DNA of 64,000 nucleotides, taken from assembly GCA_050084985.1 (NCBI GenBank), contig JBITNC010000001.1:177754001-177818000 (forward strand), written 5' to 3'. The notes beneath the pieces are model-generated. The model worked only from the letters and a program-made list of their open reading frames with translations. It ran no database searches and was not told where the DNA came from. Below are positions 23,768 to 33,645 of this stretch, in pieces (positions within the stretch are counted from its first letter, which is position 1; each line of letters opens with the position of its first letter). The position numbers and the translations under genes are program-made. Source of the stretch: Nageia nagi (lineage: Eukaryota > Pinophyta).

Positions 23768-24310
23768 TCAATGTCCTCCAGTAGATACAACATCATCATG
23801 AGGATCGTCAGGATGCTCTGAAGAACCCTCATCCCTAGTAATAGATCTCAAGCCTATAGCATATGTCCGAAGAAATACACCCCTAGCAGTAGACTGAGAT
23901 CAAGAAACTGATGCTGCATGTCAGCCTCGACTCCTTGAATGACCCAAGCCACCAGAAACTAGTGAACGAGGAAACCCTGGTGCTGGCCTAGGTGGTGAAC
24001 TAGGACCATCTAAAAAATATCTCAGGAAACCAAGTAGCCAAAGCTCCATAGCTCTGCAATAATAGTCCTGATCTCTCAACTGATATGCATGCTTGTATAC
24101 AGAAGGAATGGGAGTACCAACACCCAAATCTACAAACCCACCAAAAAACTCAGCAATACAAGCATTGGCATCCATCAGAGATCGATGAAGGGTATCTCGC
24201 TGAGATTTATATATCACATGAGCACTATCAAAATGTCTGAAAGCTATCATCTCAGTCCTCAGGGATGTAATATCTCCTCTCAAACTAGCCAACTCTAAAG
24301 TAGAAGCATC
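23768..24310 (-). pseudogene. Antisense coiled-coil exon in Gypsy-B, PMD-gene tail type
   Basis: Minus-strand reading after a possible acceptor site (AG at 24312-24311) begins DASTLELASLRGDITSLR, with heptad-like spacing. It continues through DLGVGTPIPSVYKHAYQLRD and a proline-rich stretch (PSSPPRPAPGFPRS), meets a TGA at 23923-23921, and ends in an acidic tail (PDDPHDDVVS) at 23768. The opening resembles the last exon of the Gypsy-A PMD gene (PEVEMARLRG) in place and style. No PMD core is visible to the right before the LTR at 25202, so this may be the surviving end of a lost antisense gene. The similarity is short and the assignment tentative. Confidence 0.45.
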
Positions 24311-25186
24311 CTCAAGGGTGTGAAGTAGAATAGCAAACAATAAGTAAAAGTCAAAATGAAAATTGTTTTGTTTTAAAAACCCTCACATCACAGATCGTTG
24401 ACGATCATTATGTCGATCATCAACGATTTAAATCAAATCGATAACCATTATTGATCGGTAATGATTCATAAGTAATCGTTGACGATTTATATTATTTGAA
24501 AATGTACAAAATGAAGTATATTTTCTTTAAATATCTTAAAATTTATTTGTGTATAGACAAAAAATTAAAAAGCTTCGTTCACTAAGGTGAAAGTGAACAC
24601 ATTATAAATCACATTATTTTTCACCTAGAAGAATGCTCCAATGTCACATGACTGCCAAATACATCGGCACATGAAGGACTAGTATTGAGTAAACTTACTA
24701 GGGTAAAATGATTAAAATCGCTATTAAAACAAGTCTAAACACAAGAAATTAAGATATTCATAGCAAAATATACTATTATAAAGATAGTATTTTTACTATA
24801 TAAATCCACGACGATCACTTTACAGTCATTAACAATAATAAAAGATTGTCAACGATCCTTGACTAAGTCAAATACGAAAAATAGATCAGACTAATTTTGA
24901 GCTCAAATGGCAAAACAATCATAGGATGTAAGAGATCATCTCGAAACCTCGTTGTCAAGACAAAGGATAATACTATTCCAATTCATATATTAAAGAAAAC
25001 TTATACAGTATAGGTGCACTTAGACATGCAAAATGACATAACAGAAATGTCATGCAACTATCACACAAGCTCAATACGTCATCATACCGAAAATAGTCAC
25101 TTCCGAAGTTATCAACTTTATCAAACCACAAAGCTTATCATTATATATTTTTCAAAATTATCAACCCTATCTTTGGTTGATAATTC
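24311..25186. other. Non-coding region before the Gypsy-B 3' LTR
   Basis: No ORF of substance. Dense GATCG-type palindromes occur at 24380-24490 and 24805-24870, matching the motif in the LTRs. The rest is AT-rich. Confidence 0.6.
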
Positions 25187-25201
25187 AAAAAAGGGGCAAA
25201 A
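25187..25201 (+). other. Gypsy-B polypurine tract
   Basis: AAAAAAGGGGCAAAA lies directly before the 3' LTR start (TGTAGACAC), the expected plus-strand primer site. Confidence 0.85.
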
Positions 25202-27902
25202 TGTAGACACTCAAAATAAACCCTATCTTTAATTTAATGAATAAATAAATAAAATAAGTATTTTTTCTAATATATATCACATTAAAATAATTGTTGATTA
25301 AGATTGTGTAATATATGCACCGTGAACAATCTTAACCAAAGTAAATCAAGAATAGACTATGGGGATAGTCTGATCTCTGGAGAAGGTCGGTTCCTTATCT
25401 ATTGGGCGTAGAAAAAGTAATAGGAAAGAAAATAAAAAGGAGTAGAGTGCAAGGAATTTAAGCAAAAGGCTTAGAGTAACAAGAGAGAAAGCAAAGGTGG
25501 ATCACTAGTTCAGCGTGGGCTTTCACAGTGTGTGAAACCTTGGCCTGAATCTAGTGTAGTAGCCATAGTACAAGCTCTCACTCTCTAATAGTTTCCTAGC
25601 TTTACTCTACCATGTATCAGACATAGTTATACTAGCAACTCGTAATTATCATTTAGGAAATAAACCAAGCTGCCACGATGTAACCAAATTAAGAATGACA
25701 ATTACGAGTGCTAGACAAGAAAGGTCAAGATGGTTTCATATTACTGATAAAAACTGCAGGTCTTTGAGAACAAATGTAAAGAGCAATACTAGGTTTCTAA
25801 CCCTTCTTTCACTTTATTTTCATATGCTTATACTGCAGTAATGACAGTTACAAGAATTGTAGAATAGAAATGTTTACAAAAATGGCTTCAAGATTCTAGC
25901 CTTCTTTTAATTGATACTAACTACATACGCCACTTGGTAGAATATTACAAAAATGGGCTAGATTGCAGATGATACGACTTCTTGATAACTATGATCTGAC
26001 CTCTCGCTGGCCTCATCTCTACATTCCAAAATGCTCTACTTACCGACTTCCACTATTTGATCATTCCTTGATGACCTCATCACTTTTGGGACCCAATTTC
26101 ATTCAAAAATATGAACATTATTCTCCCCATGATGTCATCTTCATACTTTCGGAATGCTCTATTCACTAGCTTTGGCTATTCGATCACTCCTTGATGACCT
26201 CATCACTTTCGGGACCCAATTTCATTCAAAAATGTGAACATTATTTCCCCATGACATCATCTTCATACTTCTAGAATGCTCTACTTACCGGCTCTGGCTA
26301 TTTGATCACTCCTTGATGACCTCATTACTTCTGGGATCCAGTTTTATTCAAAAATGTGAACATCGTTCTCCCCGTGATGTCATCTTCATACTTCCAGAAT
26401 GCTCTATTCACTAGCTCTAGCTATTCAATCACTCCTCACTGACCTCATCACTTTTGGGACTCGATTTCATTCAAAAATGTGAACATTATTCTCCCTATGA
26501 TGTCATCTTCTTACTTCCAGAATGCTCTACTCACCGGCTCTGGCTATTCGATCACCCCTTGCTGACCTCATCATCTCTGGAACTTGGTCTTTACCAAAAT
26601 GTGACTATCTTATCCTCTATGACATCATCATTTTATTTCGAAACGCTTTACTTCTAGAACACTTAATTTACAGGCTCTGGCTTCTTCGATTATCTCTTGT
26701 TGACCTTACCTCTTTTAGAACTTGGGCTTTTCCACAACTGAGCTTTATCCTTTCTTTTGTGACATCATCATTTCATTCTGAAATGCTTTATCTACTGACT
26801 TCAGCTTGTTTTGTTTGCTCCAGAAAAACTCCCGAGTATCGTAAAATGAACTCATGATTGCAAGTAAAGTACACTGGGGCTTCAATAAAGAATTTATTAT
26901 GTATTATAACTCCTTATAAAAGCATTAAATAAGATTTAAAATTATATTATCGAATCAATCTTTTCGAACATATATAAAATAAGTGGTCTTACGACCCTTG
27001 TCATCAAAAAATGACCATAGAGCGACCATTTTATAAAATCGCTAAGTAATCGGCAACGATCCATTATGATCTCTCAGGATCATTGATGATCCATGAACAG
27101 TTAAACAATAGATAAATCTAAGCCTGGAATAGCCTAATACGTACAATTTGTAATCATGGATACAGATGGAAGATAATAACATATCAAAATTTAGTTCGAG
27201 AGGTTACCTGGAATCTTGGGATGCCAAAACAAATGAATAACAAACCTTGAAGCTTATAAATTGAAGCTTTATACGTGAACAAAAGGACCCAATCTGATTG
27301 TAGTGAAGCTCTGCCGAAATCAAATTAGGAGATTATTAGCAAAAGGTTGTAAGCTTGATTAATAGCAAATCTCATATCAATTATATTTCCATATTATGTT
27401 ATTCATTTACTGATTAATATGTATGAACAAGTATGCTTTTGATGCTTTGTTCATTTTCTATGTGCAGGGTCAATACAGAAAAAGAACGATGGAAGTAAGC
27501 ATGAAGGAGAACAACAAGGAATAGACAAAAACACTTCAAATTTTTATGAAGATTACTCCAATGCATACAGATCTGATCGTCGATGATTCAAAGATCGATC
27601 GACGGTGATTCACCAGATCGATAACAAAGGCTAAAGGTTTACAATGAATGCAATGATGGCGTAGAGAATGTAGAGTCGTGCTTCAATCGTTATCGATCCA
27701 CATTGATTGTTACCGATCCATAATGATCGCTATCAATGCTGATTACAACATATCAATAAAAACTCGCTTTTTGTATTCAAATACTTTAAAATATAATATC
27801 ATTATTATTATTGATGTGTATTATCGAATATGTTCATGATTAATTATGTTGAATGATTTATCTATCTAAATTGCATTTTAGGTTCATAATTTGATATACA
27901 TA
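25202..27902 (+). repeat. Gypsy-B 3' LTR
   Basis: 2701 bp matching the 5' LTR, with the canonical TG start preserved. The internal 123-bp array (about 25990-26670) and the TATA-like box (26915-26922) are in register. ATACC follows at 27903-27907 as the target duplication. Confidence 0.93.
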
Positions 27903-28816
27903 ATACCTACAGGCGTGTAGGGCACTAGTGGAGCCGTACAGGCCAGAGCAGGTACTCTATCAATTTGGCCTCCAGTAGGGTATACCGGATGACTGCAAGA
28001 TAGTGGTGCGCTAATACCATAGCAGGCACCTCCCAAAGGACTATGAGATAGTACCTGACTGGGACTCAGATTGGGAGTCCCCTAGCGAGGACTCTAACTA
28101 TGGGGCCGATGATGACATAGATGGACCTGACCATACGGGGATTACCTAGACTAGTGGAGGGAATGTTGTCCTCACCACATAGGTATTCATGATACCGACT
28201 CAGGTGACTATGCATGGGAGGATGAAGACACAAGGGACATACAGACCGGATGGGATGCTCCCTTCATAATAGGAGGGTGGGGAGGAGAGAGTAGCCCGAC
28301 ATATGCTCGTAACACATCTCTAGATGCAGGTCATGATGACAATGAGGAGACCGATCCAAACCAAGATGAGTATGAACCTGAGTATGAAACTGATACAGAT
28401 TAGGAGGAAGACTACGATGAGGATGATGATGGTAACCTATTTTCTCTTTTGCTTTACTTTGATTTTCTACTTTTTATGATATGCCAAGGATTAACATGAT
28501 ATGTTTATGCTATGTCACAGATCCTGAGGTTGAGATGGCTAGGCTACGTGGTTAAATCGATCAGAAGGATGAGGAGATTAGAGAGCTACAGGGTCATCTA
28601 TGGTTTGGAGGAGGAGATTATACTGGGATCTATCAGGACCTACAGGAAGCCAACAAGGAGATCAAGGCCCTCTATGAGCAGCTTTGCCAGGCTGAGAGAT
28701 AGATCAGCGAGGAGAAGGCACGCATAGAGAAGTACAAGGCACGATGCGAGGGTACCACATCTAGCAGGGCTACTAGCTCTAGTGTAGGGGGAGGGGGCTC
28801 TAGTAGGAGATTCTAG
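27903..28816 (+). pseudogene. PMD protein gene, 3' part, antisense in Gypsy-A
   Basis: This continues the frame broken at 7884. ACRALVEPYRPEQVLYQFGL and HLPKDYEIVPDWDSDWESP complete the domain, followed by an acidic segment. A candidate intron at 28432-28520 (GTAACC...TCACAG, 89 bp) joins an acidic aspartate run to PEVEMARLRG, then a coiled coil (DEEIRELQGHLW, DLQEANKEIKALYEQLCQAE) and a Ser/Gly-rich end (SSSVGGGGSSRRF), stop at 28814-28816. Several in-frame TAG or TAA codons stand where glutamine is plausible. Antisense orientation explains why introns could persist: they are not spliced from the retrotransposon's own RNA. Confidence 0.75.
28432..28520 (+). other. Candidate second intron of the PMD gene
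   Basis: GTAACC donor, T-rich body and TATGTCACAG acceptor, 89 bp. Removal keeps the frame from the acidic segment into the coiled-coil exon. Supported by splice consensus and frame only. Confidence 0.6.
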
Positions 28817-28850
28817 GTCATTCTATGTGATCTCATCCAGTTGTATTGTA

Positions 28851-28856
28851 AATAAA
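28851..28856 (+). terminator. Poly(A) signal of the PMD gene
   Basis: AATAAA lies 35 bases after the PMD stop codon, on the same strand, a normal distance for a plant or general eukaryotic polyadenylation signal. Confidence 0.5.
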
Positions 28857-29217
28857 AATATTTTGATCATGATATATATATGAAACACAAATTTTGGTAC
28901 CTGATTTGCTCTTGTGCATGTACTTGTGATGAATGAAATTGATGTTTCGTGATTCCTACAAATGAATGCCAATGACATGACCTGAAATTCTGACTTCTCA
29001 TGCTGCGGGAGGAATTGGAATCTTTTGACTTTCTCCTATTTTCCACTAAAAGAGGACCGCTAGCGGTCCTATTAGCATGAAATACAATGTCGGTGCTCCT
29101 GTTATGATGTCATGAAGCCCCCTAATCTCTTGACCATGATGTCCATTAGTGACCTGAACTGACTGCTAGCTTCTTTCTTTCTCTCTCTTTTTTTTTATAT
29201 ATATATTGATCTACCAA
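28857..29217. other. Spacer between convergent PMD gene and Gypsy-A gag
   Basis: No coding sequence is visible. It contains a perfect 18-bp palindrome, AGGACCGCTAGCGGTCCT, at 29053-29070 and a T-rich run at about 29180-29205. This is where pol would be expected if Gypsy-A were autonomous. Confidence 0.6.
29053..29070. repeat. Perfect 18-bp palindrome in Gypsy-A
   Basis: AGGACCGCTAGCGGTCCT equals its own reverse complement. A second version at 6831-6848, AGGACTGCTGGCAGTCCT, has matched changes in both arms. Less perfect relatives lie near 6863 and in the LTR near 30790. Confidence 0.8.
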
Positions 29218-29281
29218 ATGATACCTTTGGAGGGCTTGGAGCTCCCACCGGTGCTAGCCTCACAAGCATCTTTAAGAAAAA

Positions 29282-30427
29282 TCATATTGACATGTTGCTC
29301 TTCCCTGTATCTTTGACCTTTACTGGACACACATAGAATCCATCTTCTATGAGCTTCTGTATTTTGTCCCTAAGGTTTCCACACCCATTAGTAGCATGGC
29401 CCTTAGTCTGATGATACTCACAATACCTATCTTCCTTATACCAAGCGAGTCTTTCTGCTATAGGATCTTCTTCATGCTTAGGTTAGGGGTGTAATAACCC
29501 TTTTGCCACAAGGTCTTTTAGGATATGTCTTGGAGGTATGGGAAATCTCACAAATTTCTTCTCCTTTGTCTCACTTGTCTTCTCAGCCACATGGATAGTT
29601 TTCTCCTTCTTTGGTGATTGCGATCTCTTATCCTTTGCTTTTGTCTTATCACTACTGCCATACTTCACAAGCCCTAGCTTCACAAGGACTTTCTCTTTCT
29701 CTAACAATTTATACGTCATATCCGAAAATGTAAGATGTGTATAATTGATAACATGTGATTGCAAGGGTAATATAATGGCTTCTTTAAAAATATTATTTAC
29801 CTCCTTTTTCGTTAATCTGATCTTCACTTGTTGCCATGTCTTTTTAAACCTTACAACAAATTTGTCTAATTGCTCATCACTACCTTGCTTGATAGCGCAT
29901 AAATCCGATAGCATAATCTCCTTCTTGATGTTATGCTTATATTGCTCCAGGAATAAACTACTGAATTCCTCAAATGATGTGATGGACCCTTCAGGTAAGG
30001 CATAAAACCATTCTCGAGCCTCTCCCTCCAAGCTTTGGGGAAAGAATTTAGCTTGCAATCTTTGATCTGTACCAATTTTGAGTTCACACTCATCCTTGAA
30101 TCCTTGTATATGTCTTCTTAGATCTCCTTCACCATTGAACTTATAGAATTTTGGCTCTTTGTAGTCGGATGGTGGCATGTGCCTACGAATCTCATCGCAT
30201 AGGGGACTACCAAATTCGAAACAATCATTAGGCGGAGCTGATCCCCTTGCCAATCTATCTATCTGCCTTTGCATACCTTCTATAGTAGCTTGAAAGTTAC
30301 TATTATCGCCCTCAGCACTATTTTGCATTCCTTCGGATCCCTCTGGATCATCATGTCTGATTTCTCCCAATAATTCATCCAAATCTCTTTTTTAAAGACT
30401 ACGCAAGAATAACTTGAGCTGATCCAT
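29282..30427 (-). pseudogene. Gypsy-A gag
   Basis: From ATG 30427 the frame meets a TAA at 30394-30392, then is open from 30391 to a second TAA at 29485-29483, and closes at 29282. The capsid region shows KFYKFNGEGDLRRHIQGF, LEGEAREWFYALPEGSITSF and LSDLCAIKQGSDEQLDKFV, typical Ty3/gypsy gag. A basic segment follows (KTKAKDKRSQSPKKEK), then a knuckle, CEYHQTKGHATNGC, of the same C-x2-H-x4-H-x4-C form as in Gypsy-B. It would package the element's RNA using its own or a partner's particle. Only two stops interrupt it, both TAA where CAA is plausible, so it decayed late. Confidence 0.85.
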
Positions 30428-30500
30428 GACTAAAACACTCACAAAATAGATATTAGTCTTAACTAAAACCTTTAGGGTTTTAGTACAATGATGTGCAGTT

Positions 30501-30516
30501 CACATCGGGTTCACCA
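30501..30516 (-). other. Primer binding site of Gypsy-A
   Basis: In element orientation TGGTGAACCCGATGTG begins two bases after the 5' LTR. It has the TGG start and the position of a primer site. The tRNA was not identified. Confidence 0.65.
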
Positions 30517-30518
30517 AA

Positions 30519-31351
30519 TGTTTACAAATAAAATTGAGCATGCAAATAAATAAATAGGCAAATATCTACAAACTCAATATTATCTGTATTTGAGCTACGG
30601 ATAGTAATTTATTCTAAATAGCAATAAATAAAATAACCAATTCAGAAATGTAATTGTACCAACCAAGACTGTAATTTGTGTACTTACCTCACGAAACGTA
30701 CCTGACAACAAAAGATGAAGATGTTGGCGATGTACTGATAATGAGCTACCTTTCCAACAACGTAGTGACCTGTGAAGATGCAAAAAGAGGACCATGGGTG
30801 GTCTGTTTCAGTGATATAAGAGTGCTGATGGTGTTCTTTGGTTCATAAAGGAGCACCGGTGGCCTTTGTTTGATGATTCTTAACTTCTTGATCAAGTCCA
30901 AAACTTGAATATGGATGTCTCAGATAGCAGTGTGATGTCAGAATAGATCATGGATGTTAGGATAGCTCATGAAAGGAAGCACACAAACCATATCCTTGTA
31001 GGCGGTACCAAGAGATACCTTAAGGGGTTGCCACTTACAAGACCATACGCGGGATCGTGTGTATCCTTGATATGTGGACTTACTATTAGATCCCTTATTT
31101 ATATAGATAATAGATAATACAACCCATGGGTCAGCATGCATCTACATAAATAAGGCTAATTCACAATATTTAAGATAAACACACCAATAAACAAGATAAT
31201 TCATGCAATATTCAAGATAATCATTACAAAATTCATATTCAAGACAAACATTGATATTATCACTTTAATACATTCAAGACATATATTTAGGCCAAGCATA
31301 TTTCATTAATTTATTGATTTAAAAATATAAATTCATTTTTATGTGTTAACA
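30519..31351 (-). repeat. Gypsy-A 5' LTR
   Basis: 833 bp matching 4048-4901. TATATAAATA (reverse complement of 31096-31105) is shared and is the likely core promoter. AGCAA follows on the right as target duplication, and Copia-A resumes at once. Confidence 0.9.
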
Positions 31352-32060
31352 AGCAAATAAGAGAGAAGAAAGAGAGAAAGTAAGAGAGTTTTCCTTCAAA
31401 TAGATACAATGGAGATGAGAACTTTTTACATATTTGTGAAGTAAGAAAGGTCTAGTTTGAGACTCACTATTTTGCCAAATACAATCATTAACCATAATTA
31501 GTTTTAATATACATGAAGCAGTCATCCAACTGGAAGTCATGAAGAGTCTCCAAGAGCATACATACCTGAGGTAAGTAACCTACAAACTCAAAGGAACCTA
31601 CAAGTCATAAGCAAATCAAATAACATATTAGTTAGATGAAACATATTCATTTTAACAAGGATAAATTAATCACATAAATGCCATCATGAACTGATCAATG
31701 GTGTACTATAAGTTATCATGAAGATGTCATGCCAAAAACTCATAGTCACCTACTGTATATAAAATATGTTTTGATTATCATTACAAAATAGAGCATGAAC
31801 ATACAAGTTCCTTACATATGGATAATTGAATAGTGCCAAAAGACACGTAAGAGTTCTTCACATATGGATAACAAAATAGTGCTATATTGTCCAATCTTTT
31901 GCTTTTAAAATTTTGTACAACAAATTCCTCAAATAAAGTGAACTTACCACAAAGGTGTATAACAAAATCAACACTATATAACATAAAATCCTCCTTGGGG
32001 TGAAGTTGTCATCACAAACATGAATTTAACATAAGAATTCAAACTTCATTCCCCCTTTAG
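31352..32060 (-). other. Copia-A 3' untranslated region
   Basis: This aligns in reverse with Copia-B 40550-41340. It includes one copy of the tatccatatg-type repeat that is duplicated in Copia-B. No coding sequence. Confidence 0.75.
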
Positions 32061-33140
32061 GGTAACTTCACCAACCTGATAGCATCATTTAGCTTACAAA
32101 ACTAAGCTTCTAAGAGGGGCTTAGTGAACAAATCAGTAGAGTTTACTCTAGGTGTATGATGCCATCAAGAACCTTCTTCTTGATAAAATGGTCATGGATT
32201 TCCACATATTTTATTCTCTAATGAAACATAGGATTCTTAGCAAAAGAAATAGCTAACTAATTATTTGAATAAATCAAAGATGAACCACCTTGCTCATACC
32301 TAATTTCTTTCAGAAGATGCCTTAGCCAAATAGCTTTCTAGGCTGCACTAGACATGGCATGGTATTCAAATTTTATGGTGGAAAGAGAACTAGTAGATTA
32401 CTTCTTAGAATCCCAAGAGATAGCACCTAAACCAATCCTAAATACATATGTAGAGGTTTATTTCCTATCATCTCTATCTCCCCCATAGTCAAAATCTAAG
32501 AATTCAAAGAGAACAAATGAGGGCAACTTAGAATAATTGAGAGCAAGATCTTTAGTCCCTACAACATACCTCAATATTTACTTAATAGCATTGAGATGCT
32601 TAACATATGGTTTTTACATGAATCATGCCATTGGATTCATTGCAATGGTAATATCTAGCCTAAAAATAGTCAAATACAAAAGACTACCAATTAATTGCCT
32701 ATAAGCTATAGCATCAGCTAACTGAGAGTTAAACCTTAAACAAATAGTGATTCCATGAGAGATTGGGATCATAGCATATCTACACTCCTTCATTCCAAAC
32801 TTCTACAAGATGTCTAATATATACTTAGATTGATTGAGATAAGTACAATCTTTGTATTGATACACTTGCATTCAAAAATAGTAGTGCAAGAGATCAAGAT
32901 CAATCATTTCAAACATTGCCTCAAGTTTGGATATGCACTCTTGAATGATTTTATTATTGTTCTTAATTATCAAAATATCATCCACATAAAAGAGAATCAA
33001 GACCACATATTTTATTTTATTAAGCACATATAGATCAAAGTCAAAAATACACTTGAAGAAACCAATGTTTACAAAGTATCAGAAAATCTTTCTATACCAG
33101 GCTCGAGGTGCTTGCTTAAGTCCATATAATGACTTATTTA
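32061..33140 (-). pseudogene. Copia-A RT C-terminal half and RNase H
   Basis: On the minus strand the reading starts at KSLYGLKQAPRAWYRKI, directly at the Copia-B insertion, and continues to LFYVDDILIIKNN with the catalytic YVDD codons at 32988-32977. SKLEAMFEMIDLDLLHYY and LADAIAYRQLIGSLLYLT follow, then the RNase H part with DYGGDRDDRK, LSTIKFEYHAMSSAA and AISFAKNPMFH. Stops are frequent. RT and RNase H copy the element's RNA into DNA in the particle. The first half lies at 41886-42300. Confidence 0.85.
33136..33140. repeat. Left target-site duplication of Copia-B
   Basis: ATTTA here and GTTTA at 41886-41890 differ by one base. Removing Copia-B and one copy restores an uninterrupted Copia-A reading frame across the RT segment FVCKLN/KSLYGL. 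Confidence 0.8.
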
Positions 33141-33630
33141 TGTTGGAAAGTATAATTCATTATTGTAAAGATTTGTATTAAATATTCTATGTAATTTTAC
33201 TAATATTTAAAGGTATCATTTGATACCTTAAGTATTTAAGTGAATATGATAATGTAACTTGTCGTACACTCCATGTCATGAGCATGCCCCTTGGGTAAAA
33301 GGATGTGCATGTCATGCTTTGTACATTGGATAAAAGGGTGATCCAAAGAGGGATTTTAACCTATAAATAGAAGGCTCCCTCTTTGTAATCACACACCAAT
33401 TGTGGACTAAATTTATGCTATAGTATACAAGTGTAGGAGTTGAGATTAGAAGAATTGTAAGAGAGTTGTATTTGTGATTGAAGAAAAGATCTAGTTAGTG
33501 GATGTACTCCTAGTTGGAGGAATCACTTACATCTTATGTTGTGAGACTGCTTTGTGAGTTTTTTATAACTTATTGTGAGTTTCATGTGATCTTGGTTGAT
33601 TAGGAATTATCTTATTAATGTTAACTTTCA
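33141..33630 (+). repeat. Copia-B 5' LTR
   Basis: 490 bp, TGTTGG...TTTCA. TATAAATA at 33362-33369 is the conserved core promoter, present in every LTR of this family in the window. Confidence 0.9.
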
Positions 33631-33631
33631 A

Positions 33632-33645
33632 ATTGATATCAGAGC
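33632..33645 (+). other. Primer binding site of Copia-B
   Basis: TTGATATCAGAGCT follows the LTR after one or two bases. It matches TGGTATCAGAGC, complementary to the 3' end of plant initiator-methionine tRNA, with two changes. Confidence 0.85.

Larger units (their letters stand above)
7885..27902 (+). mobile_element. Gypsy-B, 20-kb Ogre/Tat-like Ty3/gypsy retrotransposon
   Basis: Two 2.7-kb LTRs (7885-10583 and 25202-27902) flank a leader with conserved hairpins, a long gag with a coiled-coil extension, PR, RT, RNase H, aRNH and integrase, then an extra sense ORF and an antisense exon. Total length of about 20 kb, very long LTRs, a long region before gag and a second RNase H together point to the Tat clade, close to Ogre. 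The ATACC duplication and the split PMD gene define its ends. Pol has several stops and at least two frameshifts, so this copy is dead, although most catalytic residues remain. Confidence 0.92.
4048..31351 (-). mobile_element. Gypsy-A, pol-less Ty3/gypsy element with an antisense PMD gene
   Basis: The two LTRs (4048-4901 and 30519-31351) enclose a minus-strand gag next to the 5' LTR and a plus-strand PMD gene next to the 3' LTR. Target duplication is AGAAA on the left (4043-4047) and AGCAA on the right (31352-31356). Joining the flanks restores a stretch that aligns base for base with the Copia-B 3' region (reverse complement of about 41310-41335), which proves insertion into Copia-A. Gypsy-B splits it. 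Without that insert it is about 7.28 kb, with no visible protease, RT or integrase. It therefore looks non-autonomous and would need enzymes from a relative. Confidence 0.87.
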
